Below the pieces are notes generated by a model. That model saw nothing but the letters and a program-made list of their open reading frames with translations, did not search any database and had not been told where the DNA came from. Shown here piece by piece: positions 40,922 to 51,145 of a stretch of DNA of 64,000 nt. Each line of letters starts with the position of its first letter. Within the stretch, counting starts at the first letter, position 1. Source of the DNA: Hymenobacter qilianensis (GTDB lineage: Bacteria > Bacteroidota > Bacteroidia > Cytophagales > Hymenobacteraceae); contig NZ_CP060784.1 in the NCBI RefSeq assembly GCF_014489555.1, positions 496,001 through 560,000 on the forward strand. Direction: 5' to 3'. The translations under genes were made by a program, and so were the position numbers.

Positions 40922-40971
40922 GAACAGCGAAGCAATCATTACCAGGAAGCTAATTTGCCCCCCAGCCTTGT

Positions 40972-41861
40972 TTATACAGTGTCAGTAAAGCTCTTTTGAA
41001 CCTTGTTGAAGATGATAGTGCCTAATAAGAGCACGAGCAAGGATATGAGCAGACTATAACCCAGGCCACCCCAGCTAAATGTACCAGAACCCAAAAACGC
41101 ATACCGGAATGTTTCGACGATAGATGTCATTGGGTTGGCTAGAATCAGCCAACGGTACGCTATAGGAAGGCTTGACAAAGGATATATTACAGGAGTAGCA
41201 TACATGAGCAACTGCACTCCGAAAGTAAGTAGAATAGCTAAATCGCGGTATTTGGTAGTCAGGGCGCTAAACGTCATACCAAGCCCTAATGATAGTAGCG
41301 CCATGATTACCACGAGTAACGGGGTAAGCACTATCAACCAGTTAGGCTGAACCTTATCACTAAAGATTAAATAATATCCCCAGACAACGATAAACAAAGT
41401 AAACTGCGTACCAAAGCGAACGAGGTTGGAGATAACAATGGCTAGCGGCATTGTAAGGCGTGGAAAATACACCTTACCGAAAATGTGGGCATTGTCGCGA
41501 AAGACCGTAGAAGTAGCCGTTAGACTTTGCGCAAAGTAATTCCAGATAGTAATACCAGAAAGATAAAACACTAACATTGGCAGCCCATCAGTAGATAGCT
41601 TGGCTACGTTGCCAAAGATGATGATGAAGGTGAGCGTAGTAAGTAAGGGCTGAACAAAAAACCAGATAGGCCCCAGGATAGTCTGCTTATAGGTTGACAC
41701 AAAATCCCGGCGCACAAACAGCAGCACCAAGTCGCGGTAGCGCCAGAGATCTTTAAGTCCCAGATCGAGCAGACGAGTCTGGGGGCAATTATTTCCGTCC
41801 ACTCCTCTGCCTCCGTTTTGGTTACGGAGTTCGGCGCTTTCATCACTTCTGCTGTTTCCAT
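40972..41861 (-). CDS. wzm: Wzm-like ABC transporter permease, frame broken by one missing base
   Basis: ABC-2 type permease of a polysaccharide exporter, with six hydrophobic helices. The ATG at 41859-41861 starts METAEVMKAPNS...; the frame breaks at EIIAP, at the G5 run 41781-41785. One more base gives QTRLLDLGLKDLWRYRDLVL and continues to PIWFFVQPLLTTLTFIIIFG. Repaired length 296 residues. It precedes wzt by 50 bases. Confidence 0.92.
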
Positions 41862-41953
41862 CGCGCTGATTAAATCACGGAACGTTTACGGTGTATTGAT
41901 GGCCTTATTTTACCTAAGGCTGACTATTTCCTTGTTAGGAGTTTGGCCAAGAC

Positions 41954-42906
41954 TTAAGCAGATACTGCGGTCATGTTCTTTTGCTCATGCTGCATAAAGT
42001 CTTGATATACAGCCTGAATCCCTTCTTCCAACCCAATAGTGTAGCGCCACCCCTTGGAGGCTAGCTTGCTCACATCCATAAGCTTGCGGGGCGTGCCATC
42101 GGGGTAGTCAGTATTGAAGCGAATGGTTCCCTGGTAGCCAACAGTGCGTTGAACGAGCTCGGCTAGCTCACGAATGCTAAGATCTTCCCCTGTACCAATG
42201 TTCACGAGGCCTGGCTCATCATAGGTTTGCAGCAGGTGGAAGCAGGCATCCGCCAGATCATCCACATGCAGAAACTCGCGGCGTGGGGTACCGGTTCCCC
42301 ACACTTCTACCTCGGGAGTGTTCTGGAGCTTGGCTTCGTGAAACTTACGAATCAGGGCTGGCAGTACGTGTGATTTTTGCAGATCGTAGTTGTCGTGCGG
42401 GCCGTAGAGGTTAGTAGGCATAGCCGAGATAAAATGGCTGCCATACTGGCTGCGGTATGCATCACACATTTTGATACCTGCGATTTTGGCAATCGCGTAG
42501 GGCTCATTCGTGCTTTCCAGCTCCCCGGTCAATAAAGACTCTTCTTTTAAAGGCTGGGGGCTAATTTAGGATAGATACAAGATGAGCCCAGGAACAACAG
42601 CTTCTTTACCCCAAATACATGACTTTGATGAATTACATTCACCTGAATCATCAAGTTACTGTATATAAAGTCGGCGCGGTAGGTATTATTTGCATGAATG
42701 CCTCCTACCATAGCGGCGGCAAGGACAACATACTCTGGCTTCTCAGCTGCAAAAAAAGCTTCCACAGCGGCCTGGTTACGCAGGTCCAGCTCAGCTGATG
42801 TACGTACCAGCAAGTTGTTATAGCCAGCCTTTTCAAGGCGACGGACGAGAGCAGAACCAACCATACCGCGATGGCCAGCTATATATATTTTGGCGTTTTG
42901 GTCCAT
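41954..42906 (-). CDS. fcl: GDP-L-fucose synthase, frame broken by one missing base
   Basis: Epimerase/reductase converting GDP-4-keto-6-deoxymannose to GDP-L-fucose. [14 protein letters not shown] and [13 protein letters not shown] lie before the break; a G5 run at 42556-42560 shifts the frame. One more base gives [14 protein letters not shown], then [11 protein letters not shown] with catalytic Tyr and Lys, and [11 protein letters not shown]. Repaired length 317 residues, as usual. Works with gmd at 21747-22858. Confidence 0.94.
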
Positions 42907-42987
42907 TTAAGATTTCGTGCAGTAATGCAGTTATAAAGAACGAGGAAGGCAGGATGTGCTAAGTCTAGATGAGCAGGAAGTGACAAG

Positions 42988-43965
42988 CTATTTGCGCCAC
43001 CAATCAAGATCGGGTAGCCGCCCGTTGCTTAGCGGGGCCATTTCGGGTTGCAGGCGCTTAACCATACTGCCAGGCAACAGCTTTTTGATGAGGGGATTGA
43101 CAGTAGCCCCCAGAATTACCCGTCGAGTGCGGGGGCTATAGCTGAGCAGTCGGGGCAGCTTGCGCATTGCCAATGGTCTGGCTAAGGCCGGATCAACCTT
43201 GCCGGCCCAGTTTACTTCCCAATAGGCATATAAGTTTCGTCGCTCAACGCTGGTGAGATGAAACCGTTGGCCATACACCGCATCAGCTTCGCAGCTTTCC
43301 ACCATTTTCACCAAGTTGGGGTACCATTTTGGCGAGGTAGATGTGCGCTGCTCGGGGTGAAGCTGGTATACTGCCAGCATAGCAGGAATGGACTGCCCAG
43401 CAGAATGATGTGCTAGCCGATACCACAAATCAATATCGGCGCACATATCTACTTCTCGGCGCATAGCTCCTACTTTTTCCAGCATATCACGCCTTACAAA
43501 CGTAGCGTGCTGCGGAGGTATGAACTGAAAGAGTATGCTGTGCGGAGTAATAGAGCCCGTAAAAGAGTTGGCGTATGTTACCTGATTGTCCAGATCAATG
43601 GCATATTCGCCCCCCGAGATAAATCCTGCTTCCGGGTGCTGTTCAAAGCCAGTTGCCATGTGGCGAAATGCATTCGGCAAATAATAGTCGTCACTGCTCT
43701 GAATAGCAATGACTTCACCCGTAGCCTTGGCCAAGCCTTTTGTTACAGCGTCAACGTACCCTTCATCCCGGGCCGACCACCATATAATCTGATTATCGTA
43801 TTTCTGGAGCACATTAACGGTAGAATCAGTGGATCCACCATCCGAAACAATAATCTGCACTTGGCCGGGGTAATCCTGCCGGAGAATGCTCAGTAAAGTC
43901 CGCTCAATAAAATGCCCCTGGTTCCAGGATGGAATAATGACGGAGATGGAGGGGAACTGCTGCAT
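42988..43965 (-). CDS. GT2-family glycosyltransferase
   Basis: A 325-residue GT-A enzyme: ISVIIPSWNQGHFIERTLLS, SDGGSTDST, AIQSSDDYYLP and later DIDLWYRLA. It lies 13 bases after the STELLO-like gene, on the same strand. Donor unknown. Confidence 0.9.
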   Translation of the reverse strand: MQQFPSISVIIPSWNQGHFIERTLLSILRQDYPGQVQIIVSDGGSTDSTVNVLQKYDNQIIWWSARDEGYVDAVTKGLAKATGEVIAIQSSDDYYLPNAFRHMATGFEQHPEAGFISGGEYAIDLDNQVTYANSFTGSITPHSILFQFIPPQHATFVRRDMLEKVGAMRREVDMCADIDLWYRLAHHSAGQSIPAMLAVYQLHPEQRTSTSPKWYPNLVKMVESCEADAVYGQRFHLTSVERRNLYAYWEVNWAGKVDPALARPLAMRKLPRLLSYSPRTRRVILGATVNPLIKKLLPGSMVKRLQPEMAPLSNGRLPDLDWWRK

Positions 43966-43978
43966 CCAGATTACATTT

Positions 43979-44980
43979 CTAGGTCAGGGACTTTACATCT
44001 GCCAGCCACAGACTAAGCAGTTCGAGTTCATCGGGCAGCACGATGCCTTCTTTCTCCAAAGCAGTATATGCGTTATAGAGATTATCGGCTACGGAAACGG
44101 CAGGGTCCAGCGCGGCCTGTACAGTAGCAATTACGCGATTAGGATGCAGGTAGCATGGAATCTCCGATTCAAAGTCCTTCACATAATCATGAGGATTACG
44201 CTCCTGAAGCACAGTGGCTTTAGTAAAACCTAAGCGGTAGCCGTGAAGCCACATGATGGGCTGCGCTACCAGACCGCGCAGGATATCGGTAAAGCGAAAG
44301 GTGACGTAAGCCGGCAAGTAGAGCAAGGGGAAAAGCTCTTGCCGAAAGGCTGTATTTTGAGAGTTAAAGGGGCAAAGCGTGCCTTCTGCCAACACCACCG
44401 GCTCGTGGTTATCAAAAAAACATTCGGTGTTGTCTACTAAGCGGTAAATAGCATCCACATCCGGATCGCCATCAGCGAGACCTTGCCATACTCCGATCTT
44501 ACTGGACTGGCTTTGAAGATCTTCCTCTTGTAATACGTGTGCTTTAGAGTTAATCAGATCCAAGGGCAAACCCCGCGGCCAGATATGCTGTTTGGTGAAG
44601 GTCTTGTATATATTAACAAACCCTTTTTCACTCTTCGAAGTCAGAAAATTGCCTTCCATTGCTGGAAAGTCCCAGCCTTCATAAGGAATGTTATCATCGT
44701 CTGTGTCGATAATAACCTGGGCACCCTGCTGCATAGCATGCAGATAGCCCATCATTTTACGCCCGTAGTGGTTGTAGGGCAACTTAGCCGACATCTGCAT
44801 ACCCATTGCCTCCTGATCGGCTACGGATAAATAGGTTACATTATCAGTGCTCCAATGCGCGGGAGACTTTTTGTCGCCGGCAACTACCAGTTGATAGTCG
44901 GCCAGAGTAGCGAATTTTTTTACTGCCTTCGTTGGGGCGAAAATAGAAGTGATGACAATTGAAGACTTCAACGAAGACAT
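43979..44980 (-). CDS. STELLO/DUF288-like glycosyltransferase
   Basis: A 333-residue protein with IVITSIFAPTKAVKKFA at the start, YQLVVAGDKKSP, and a multiple-Asp motif QVIIDTDDDNIPYEGW expected to bind metal and nucleotide sugar. These match the DUF288 (STELLO) group, whose bacterial members sit in polysaccharide loci. Function beyond glycosyl transfer is unknown. Confidence 0.78.
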   Translation of the reverse strand: MSSLKSSIVITSIFAPTKAVKKFATLADYQLVVAGDKKSPAHWSTDNVTYLSVADQEAMGMQMSAKLPYNHYGRKMMGYLHAMQQGAQVIIDTDDDNIPYEGWDFPAMEGNFLTSKSEKGFVNIYKTFTKQHIWPRGLPLDLINSKAHVLQEEDLQSQSSKIGVWQGLADGDPDVDAIYRLVDNTECFFDNHEPVVLAEGTLCPFNSQNTAFRQELFPLLYLPAYVTFRFTDILRGLVAQPIMWLHGYRLGFTKATVLQERNPHDYVKDFESEIPCYLHPNRVIATVQAALDPAVSVADNLYNAYTALEKEGIVLPDELELLSLWLADVKSLT

Positions 44981-45192
44981 AAGCAGGTATAAGATTATAC
45001 AAAAGAAGTTTACGATTTAAGACCTTACGGGTATTGCTCGCAACTCATATTAAATGCTGGTTTTGAGGCGCAAAGGTACAATGTTTTTATTTACGCATTA
45101 TTTTGTACTGCTAGGGGCAACCTACGCGTAACAGAAACACAACAGGCTTTTGCCCGCCGGATAAGCCTGTAAGATAGGTTCTCGCTTTGATT

Positions 45193-46301
45193 TTACAAGT
45201 GTTCGAAAAAGCTTCGGATACCTTCTACTACAGCTGTTACCTCTTCCTGCCGCATACCCGGCCACATGGGCAAGCTCAACGACGTTTTAGCTAACTCCTC
45301 TGCAATGGGGTAGGCTCCCTCCTGAATGCCTAAGTGGGTATAAGCTCGTTGGAGATGAGGCGGTACTGGATAATGAATCAACGTACCTATACCCTGTTCC
45401 TGCAGATAATGCTGTAGCCTGTCGCGGTGGGTAGTACGCACCACGTATAGATGATACACGTGTGTTGCTCCTACTGCAGTAACCGGCAGAATAAGGTCTC
45501 CTACTCCAGCTAAGTGCTGGTTGTAAAGTGCCGCCACTGTACGGCGCTGCTGTGTCCAATCCTGTAGATAAGGCAGCTTCACATTTAATACTGCTGCCTG
45601 CAGCTCATCGAGGCGAGAATTATAGCCTATAACCTCGTTGTAGTACTTTTGCTGAGAGCCGTAATTGCGCAGCGTGCGAATTTTGCCCCCAGAATCTCGT
45701 CATTCGTTGTCACGGCACCCGCGTCGCCGAGGGCCCCCAGGTTTTTTCCTGGATAGAAGCTGGTACCGTTTACATGGCCGAAGCTGCCCGTCATCTGTCC
45801 TTGCCAGGCAGCTCCCTGCGCCTGCGCATTGTCTTCGACCACCCATAGACCATATCGCTGTGCCACTTCCATAATGGCAGTCATCTCACATGCCTGACCG
45901 TACAGATGGACTGACATAATGCCTTTTGTTTTGGGAGTGATGGCCGCTTCCATGCGCCTAGGATCTATGTTATAAGTCGCGGTATTAGGCTCTACCGCAA
46001 CTGGTGTTGCGCCAACAAAAGAAATGGCCAGCCAAGTAGCGATGTAGGTGTTGCTGGGCACCAGTACTTCGTCACCTGGCCCAACATTCAAGGCCAATAG
46101 TGCCAGATGCAGGGCATCAAGACCGTTCGCTACCCCTACACAGTGGTTCACCTCATTAAACGCGGCGTAGGCGGCCTCAAAAGCTTTTACCTGGTCCCCT
46201 AGAACATACCATTGCTTATCATAAACGCCTGCAATTGCAGCAAGTACTTCCTCACGAATGGGGTCATGCTGAGGCGCAAAAGATAGAAACGGAATATTCA
46301 T
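45193..46301 (-). CDS. DegT-family 3-keto-sugar aminotransferase, frame broken by one missing base
   Basis: PLP-dependent aminotransferase, similar to FdtB/QdtB that aminate dTDP-3-keto-6-deoxyhexoses. N-terminal [46 protein letters not shown] and the PLP Lys in [15 protein letters not shown] are present. A C5 run at 45686-45690 breaks the frame; one more base gives [20 protein letters not shown] and joins the second half. Repaired length 369. It belongs with the fdtA and GNAT genes upstream. Confidence 0.92.
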
Positions 46302-46433
46302 TATAAGTTGAAGTTAGCAATGAGAAAAGCCGAATAGCTGCAGAATAAGATGAAAACTTTGGAAATCTGTAAGGCAATTACCAGAACCAAAGGCTGCTCC
46401 CAAGTAAAGTACCCTCTGATATTGAATTACTTC

Positions 46434-47378
46434 CTAACGCGATACCTCATTCCCATAGGTATTTTTTACTACGTATAATGGTCGGCTGCGAGAGGCATCC
46501 AGCCCGCGCCAAACGTATTCCCCTATTATTCCAAGCGCAATCATCTGAAAAGCCGAAACAAATAGTACGACTACCATTAAGGTTGTCCAACCAGTAGGCG
46601 CCTGGGGGGCAAAAATGTTCAGACCGATAACGTACAATCCGTATAGCATGGCAACTATACCTAATAAAAGGCCTACGACTGAAATAGCCCGAATTGGGAA
46701 GTAGGAAAAAGAGAGCAGTGAATCGATAAACAATTTTATCTTTTTCTGTAACGTCCAGCGCGACTTGCCCACTTCACGCTTACGGCGCACATACGGGATA
46801 TTCACATACGGATATCCCAGCCACACCATGAGGTAGAATACATTGCTATTGCGCTCATGCATCTTCAATACCTCCTCGGCTACCTGACGATCAAAAAAGA
46901 CGAAATCGAAGCCTCCATCCGGGATATTGCTCAGGGCCAGATGCTTCATTAACCAGTGGAATGTTTGGGCAAACGTCTTTGCTAAACCAGTTTCCTGTCG
47001 GTCCTGTCTATTACCAATAATTAACTTAAAGCCCTTCAGCCAGTGGTCATACATCTGCACCATTAGCTCCGGTGGGTCCTGCATATCGGCGGTAATAACG
47101 GCCATACAGTCACCAGTCGCGTGGGCCATGCCGGCCACAATAGCATTATACGATCCTACATTTCCCGCTAGCTCCACGACACGAACTCGATCGGGGTATT
47201 GGGCGCGGGCTTCCAATAATACCTCCAGTGTCCGGTCACCAGAGCCATCATCTACAAAAACGTACTCAAATTCGACTTCAGTGGGAAACCGGGCTTCGTT
47301 GGCAACCAATTCTCGCACTGTAATCGGAATATTGTCCTCATTATAGTAACAAGGAACGATGACAGATAGCCTGGGCAT
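46434..47378 (-). CDS. GT2-family glycosyltransferase with two C-terminal membrane helices
   Basis: A 314-residue protein of the GtrB/DPM1 type, which loads sugars onto undecaprenyl or dolichyl phosphate. LSVIVPCYYNEDNIPITVRE, VFVDDGSGDRT and ITADMQDPPE are in the catalytic part; two hydrophobic helices follow at about 225-290. It lies between the amino-sugar genes, so it may transfer that sugar to a lipid carrier (inference). Confidence 0.9.
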   Translation of the reverse strand: MPRLSVIVPCYYNEDNIPITVRELVANEARFPTEVEFEYVFVDDGSGDRTLEVLLEARAQYPDRVRVVELAGNVGSYNAIVAGMAHATGDCMAVITADMQDPPELMVQMYDHWLKGFKLIIGNRQDRQETGLAKTFAQTFHWLMKHLALSNIPDGGFDFVFFDRQVAEEVLKMHERNSNVFYLMVWLGYPYVNIPYVRRKREVGKSRWTLQKKIKLFIDSLLSFSYFPIRAISVVGLLLGIVAMLYGLYVIGLNIFAPQAPTGWTTLMVVVLFVSAFQMIALGIIGEYVWRGLDASRSRPLYVVKNTYGNEVSR

Positions 47379-47411
47379 TAAAAGACGGGGAAACGGTAAT
47401 TGTCGTACAAT

Positions 47412-48352
47412 TTAATCACCGTGGAAAGATAATATGTGACTACTGCCTCCCAGCTTGAAGCCTAATTTCTCACACGTGCGGAATACGGCCCGGTTGGTTG
47501 CTTGCGTAGTCATCAAAACAGCCTTATCTCCTTTTTCACGAGCTCGGTGCACTGTTTCAGATACTAGCTTCAAATGCCACCCCCGATTTTGAGGGCCTAC
47601 AGCTGTGAGTACCACTCTGGACAACCCTACTCCTATTAAAGCGGCATCATCCTTCAAGTCACTGATGGCTAGGAAAGATTGAAGTGGTAAGCCGGGTTCA
47701 TCGGGTACAAGAACATCATCGCAGTAACCGCGTACCGCAGCGCCTGCATAACGCGCCAGGAAAGCGTCGGCACGTTCAGTACCAAACCATGGATCGGCAT
47801 GAAACCGATCAAAATCATTTCGATTCTCCGCAGCTATCTGCGCTATTTGCGCCTCTTCCTCTGCCTTAGCCAAGCGCACCGGGTAGCGCTCTTGGTCGAA
47901 CGATTCCAGATTATCATGATAAAACAGCAAACGTGTCTCTACTAGCCGCCAGCCGCTGGCTGTTAATGTCTGAAGCAGCACAGTATCCTCACTGGGTACT
48001 TCACTAAAACAGTAGTAAGCACCTGAAGCTGCCAATTGAGTCTCAAATGCTTTTACAGCGGCTAACCGATCAGCTGGGGGCTTTTCTCATGAAAAAGCCC
48101 CGTTAGCAAACGATAAGTGGGGATAGCAAAGAATTGTGTATCCCAAGGCAAATCAGAAAATAAGAGCTGACTTGATTTGTGGTTAAATACCTTATTATGA
48201 GCAGATTCGTTGATAAACCGTGACGCTTTGCCTACTCCAAATAGCTCTTGCTGGCGCTCAGGGGAAATTATATTGTGAAGAGAAATATACGGGGAATAAA
48301 ATATTAGTGCTGATGCTCGTTGCGTAAGTAATGTTGGATTTACTTCTTCCAT
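47412..48352 (-). CDS. GNAT acyltransferase for an amino sugar, frame broken by one missing base
   Basis: A GNAT-fold acyltransferase like WecD/RffC. The start PRE-domain holds LLFSDLPWDTQFFAIPTYRL, the WDT.FF pattern of these enzymes. A G5 run at 48076-48080 breaks the frame at HEKSP; one more base joins PADRLAAVKAFETQLAASGA to the rest, which carries the acetyl-CoA region VGPQNRGWHLKLVSETV. Repaired length 313. It overlaps fdtA by 13 bases, so it probably acylates the 3-amino sugar made by FdtA and the DegT enzyme. Confidence 0.87.
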
Positions 48353-48744
48353 ATCCTGCGAAATTGCTCATACTCGCGTATGTAGTCTTTCTCGTCGTAA
48401 GGCTGAGAAGCGAAGATCAATTGCACAGCTGAATGCGAATACTGCATTGTATGCCAAGCATTTGGTGGCACATACAAGCCAATGTATGGATCTTCTAAAC
48501 GATATACGTCAATCGTACCATCCGACATCTCAGTCGTCACGGTGATGCGGCCTGCCGCCGCCACGAGCACTTGTTCAGTCAGGTGATGCGCGTGGCGGCC
48601 ACGGACGATGCTTTCTGGAGTGTAATATGTCCAAAACGTCCGTTTTACCTCAAAGGGAATGGGACGTAGCTCCTCTGTTACAGATATAAACCCAATAGTA
48701 GAGTCTCCTATTTTAGGAAACTCTATTAAATAAGGCTTCATCAT
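48340..48744 (-). CDS. fdtA: FdtA/QdtA-like dTDP-4-keto-6-deoxyglucose ketoisomerase
   Basis: A single-domain cupin of about 135 residues that moves the keto group from C4 to C3. The N-terminal LIEFPKIGDSTIGFISVTEE, the catalytic-region RGRHAHHLTEQVLVAAAG and VPPNAWHTMQYS are characteristic. Whether the product has the galacto (Fuc3N) or gluco (Qui3N) form cannot be read. rmlA and rmlB, needed for its substrate, are not in the window. ATG at 48742-48744 is used. Confidence 0.88.
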   Translation of the reverse strand: MMKPYLIEFPKIGDSTIGFISVTEELRPIPFEVKRTFWTYYTPESIVRGRHAHHLTEQVLVAAAGRITVTTEMSDGTIDVYRLEDPYIGLYVPPNAWHTMQYSHSAVQLIFASQPYDEKDYIREYEQFRRIWKK

Positions 48745-48753
48745 GTGCAACGC

Positions 48754-49695
48754 CTAAACTTTATCTTTGAAATACTCCAGCGTCCGCCGCAAGCCCTCAG
48801 CCCGGTCAATTTTAGGCTCCCAGCCCAAAATCTCTTTGGCTTTTGTGATGTCAGGCCGACGCTTCATTGGGTCATTCTCAGGCAGGGCCTGATACGTTGG
48901 CTTAAACTCTACACCTGTCAGCTTTGCGATTTCCTCACCGAATTCCTTGATCGTAATTTCTGATGGGTTGCCAATATTCACGGGCAGTGGATAGTCAGAG
49001 AGTAGCAGACGGTAGATGCCTTCTACTAAGTCATCGACGTAGCAGAAAGAGCGCGTCTGGGAGCCATCGCCAAATACAGTCAGGTTTTCGCCCCTTAGCG
49101 CTTGCGAGAGGAATGCTGGCAGTACGCGGCCATCATTGAGTCGCATGCGCGGGCCATAGGTATTGAAGATGCGGATGATACGTGTTTCCAGCCCGTGATG
49201 CGTGTGATACGCCATGGTAATGGCTTCCTGAAAACGCTTGGCTTCATCGTAGCAACCGCGCGGACCTACAGGGTTTACATTGCCGAAGTATTCTTCCACC
49301 TGCGGATGAACCTCTGGGTCACCGTATACTTCCGAAGTGCTGGCAATCAGGATACGTGCATTTTTAACACGCGCCAACCCTAACAGATTATGCGTGCCCA
49401 ATGACCCAACCTTCAAAGTTTGGATCGGAATCTTTAGGTAGTCGATTGGCGAAGCGGGTGAAGCAAAATGCAGAATGTAATCCAGCTTGCCTGGTACAAA
49501 CACATACTTGGACACATCGTGATGATGAAACTCGAAAGCTTCCTGGCCAAACAAATGCTCGATGTTGGATAAGTCACCTGTGATGAGATTATCCATGGCA
49601 ATAACATGGTAACCTTCTGCCAAAAACCGGTCACAAAGGTGAGAACCCAAAAAGCCGGCACCACCGGTAATGAGTATGCGTTTCTTATCGGACAT
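48754..49695 (-). CDS. uxs: UDP-glucuronate decarboxylase (UDP-xylose synthase)
   Basis: Extended SDR of 313 residues converting UDP-glucuronate to UDP-xylose. [19 protein letters not shown] binds [23 protein letters not shown] and the catalytic [11 protein letters not shown] are typical of [17 protein letters not shown] follows. It lies directly after ugd, which supplies its substrate, and just before fdtA. Confidence 0.95.
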   Translation of the reverse strand: MSDKKRILITGGAGFLGSHLCDRFLAEGYHVIAMDNLITGDLSNIEHLFGQEAFEFHHHDVSKYVFVPGKLDYILHFASPASPIDYLKIPIQTLKVGSLGTHNLLGLARVKNARILIASTSEVYGDPEVHPQVEEYFGNVNPVGPRGCYDEAKRFQEAITMAYHTHHGLETRIIRIFNTYGPRMRLNDGRVLPAFLSQALRGENLTVFGDGSQTRSFCYVDDLVEGIYRLLLSDYPLPVNIGNPSEITIKEFGEEIAKLTGVEFKPTYQALPENDPMKRRPDITKAKEILGWEPKIDRAEGLRRTLEYFKDKV

Positions 49696-49739
49696 GCGCG
49701 CTAACTGATAAAGTGCTTGTGAATGTATTTGGATAGGTA

Positions 49740-51085
49740 TTAGGCCTGAACTACTGGTTCCTTATGATTAGCCCGAATACCGATGCAATGGTAAGTGAAG
49801 CCTACCTCGCTAAGTTCTTTCGCATCGTAAATGTTACGACCATCGAATATGGCTTTCTGCTTCATCAAGCGGCCGAGAACTTCAAAGTTTGGTGAGCGGA
49901 ACTCAGGCCATTCCGTTACGATAAGCAATGCATCAGCATCAATCAAAGCCTCGAACTGATCCTTGGCATAAGTGATCCGGTCGCCCAGCGTATGCTTCGC
50001 TTCTTTGATAGCAACCGGGTCGTAGGCCGATACAGTGCAGCCAGCCTCCAGTAAGCGCTCAATAATAACCAAAGAAGGTGCCTCACGCATATCATCAGTC
50101 TTGGGCTTAAAGGAAAGGCCCCAGATTGCCATCTTCTTGCCTTGCAGGTCGCCACCGAAGTGCTTATTCACTTTGTCGAATAGCACCGACTTCTGCGCCT
50201 CATTAACATTCTCAACTGCTTTGAGCACCTGCATATCATAGCCATTTTCAGCGGCCGTTTTGATAAGTGCTTTTACATCTTTGGGAAAGCAGGAGCCCCC
50301 GTAGCCAATACCGGGATAAATAAATTTAGTACCGATGCGAGCGTCGGAGCCAATGCCTTGGCGGACCTTGTTCACGTCGGCACCCATTATCTCACATAGG
50401 TTGGCGATATCATTCATGAACGAAATTTTGGTCGCTAGCATGGAGTTAGCGGCGTATTTCGTCATCTCAGCCGAAGGGATATCCATGAAGATAATAGGAT
50501 GACCATTGAGCAGGAAAGGCTTATACAGCTTGGTCATTACCTCTTCGGCACGCTCTGATGCCACACCGACTACAATACGATCCGGCTTGAGAAAGTCATC
50601 AATGGCGGCACCTTCCTTCAGGAACTCAGGGTTGGAGGCAACATCAAAATCGATGTTCTCACCGCGCTTCTCAAGGGCTTTTTCGATCTCGGCACGCACT
50701 TTTGCAGCTGTACCTACGGGCACGGTGCTTTTGGTAACGATAACACCGTAGCTGTTCATGTGCTCACCAATACCGCGGGCTACCGCCAGCACATACTTCA
50801 GGTCAGCAGAGCCATCTTCGCCGGGGGCGTTCCTACCGCAATAAATGCCACATCAGCATCGTGAATGCTTTCGGCAAGACTAGTGGAAAAGTGCAAACGG
50901 CCCTTCTCTACGTTTCGCGAGACCATTTCCTCCAAGCCAGGCTCGTAGATTGGTAAAATACCTTGCTTGAGGTTATCAATCTTTTTCTGATCGATATCAA
51001 TGCAGGTTACATCAATACCAACTTCGGCGAAGCATGTGCCTGTAACCAGACCAACGTAACCGGTGCCTACTACTGCGATTTTCAT
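49740..51085 (-). CDS. ugd: UDP-glucose 6-dehydrogenase, frame broken by one missing base
   Basis: Oxidises UDP-glucose to UDP-glucuronate with two NAD+. The NAD site is [19 protein letters not shown]; the catalytic Cys is in [28 protein letters not shown] closes the UDP-binding domain. A five-base run (50823-50827) breaks the frame at VGTPP; one more base gives [17 protein letters not shown] and joins the rest. Repaired length 448, normal for the family. Operon with uxs. Confidence 0.95.
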
Positions 51086-51145
51086 AGTCTATTGAAAGCG
51101 TAAGAAACTACTGAGTTTATGTTTTAAATTGTTGCTGGGGGCAAA

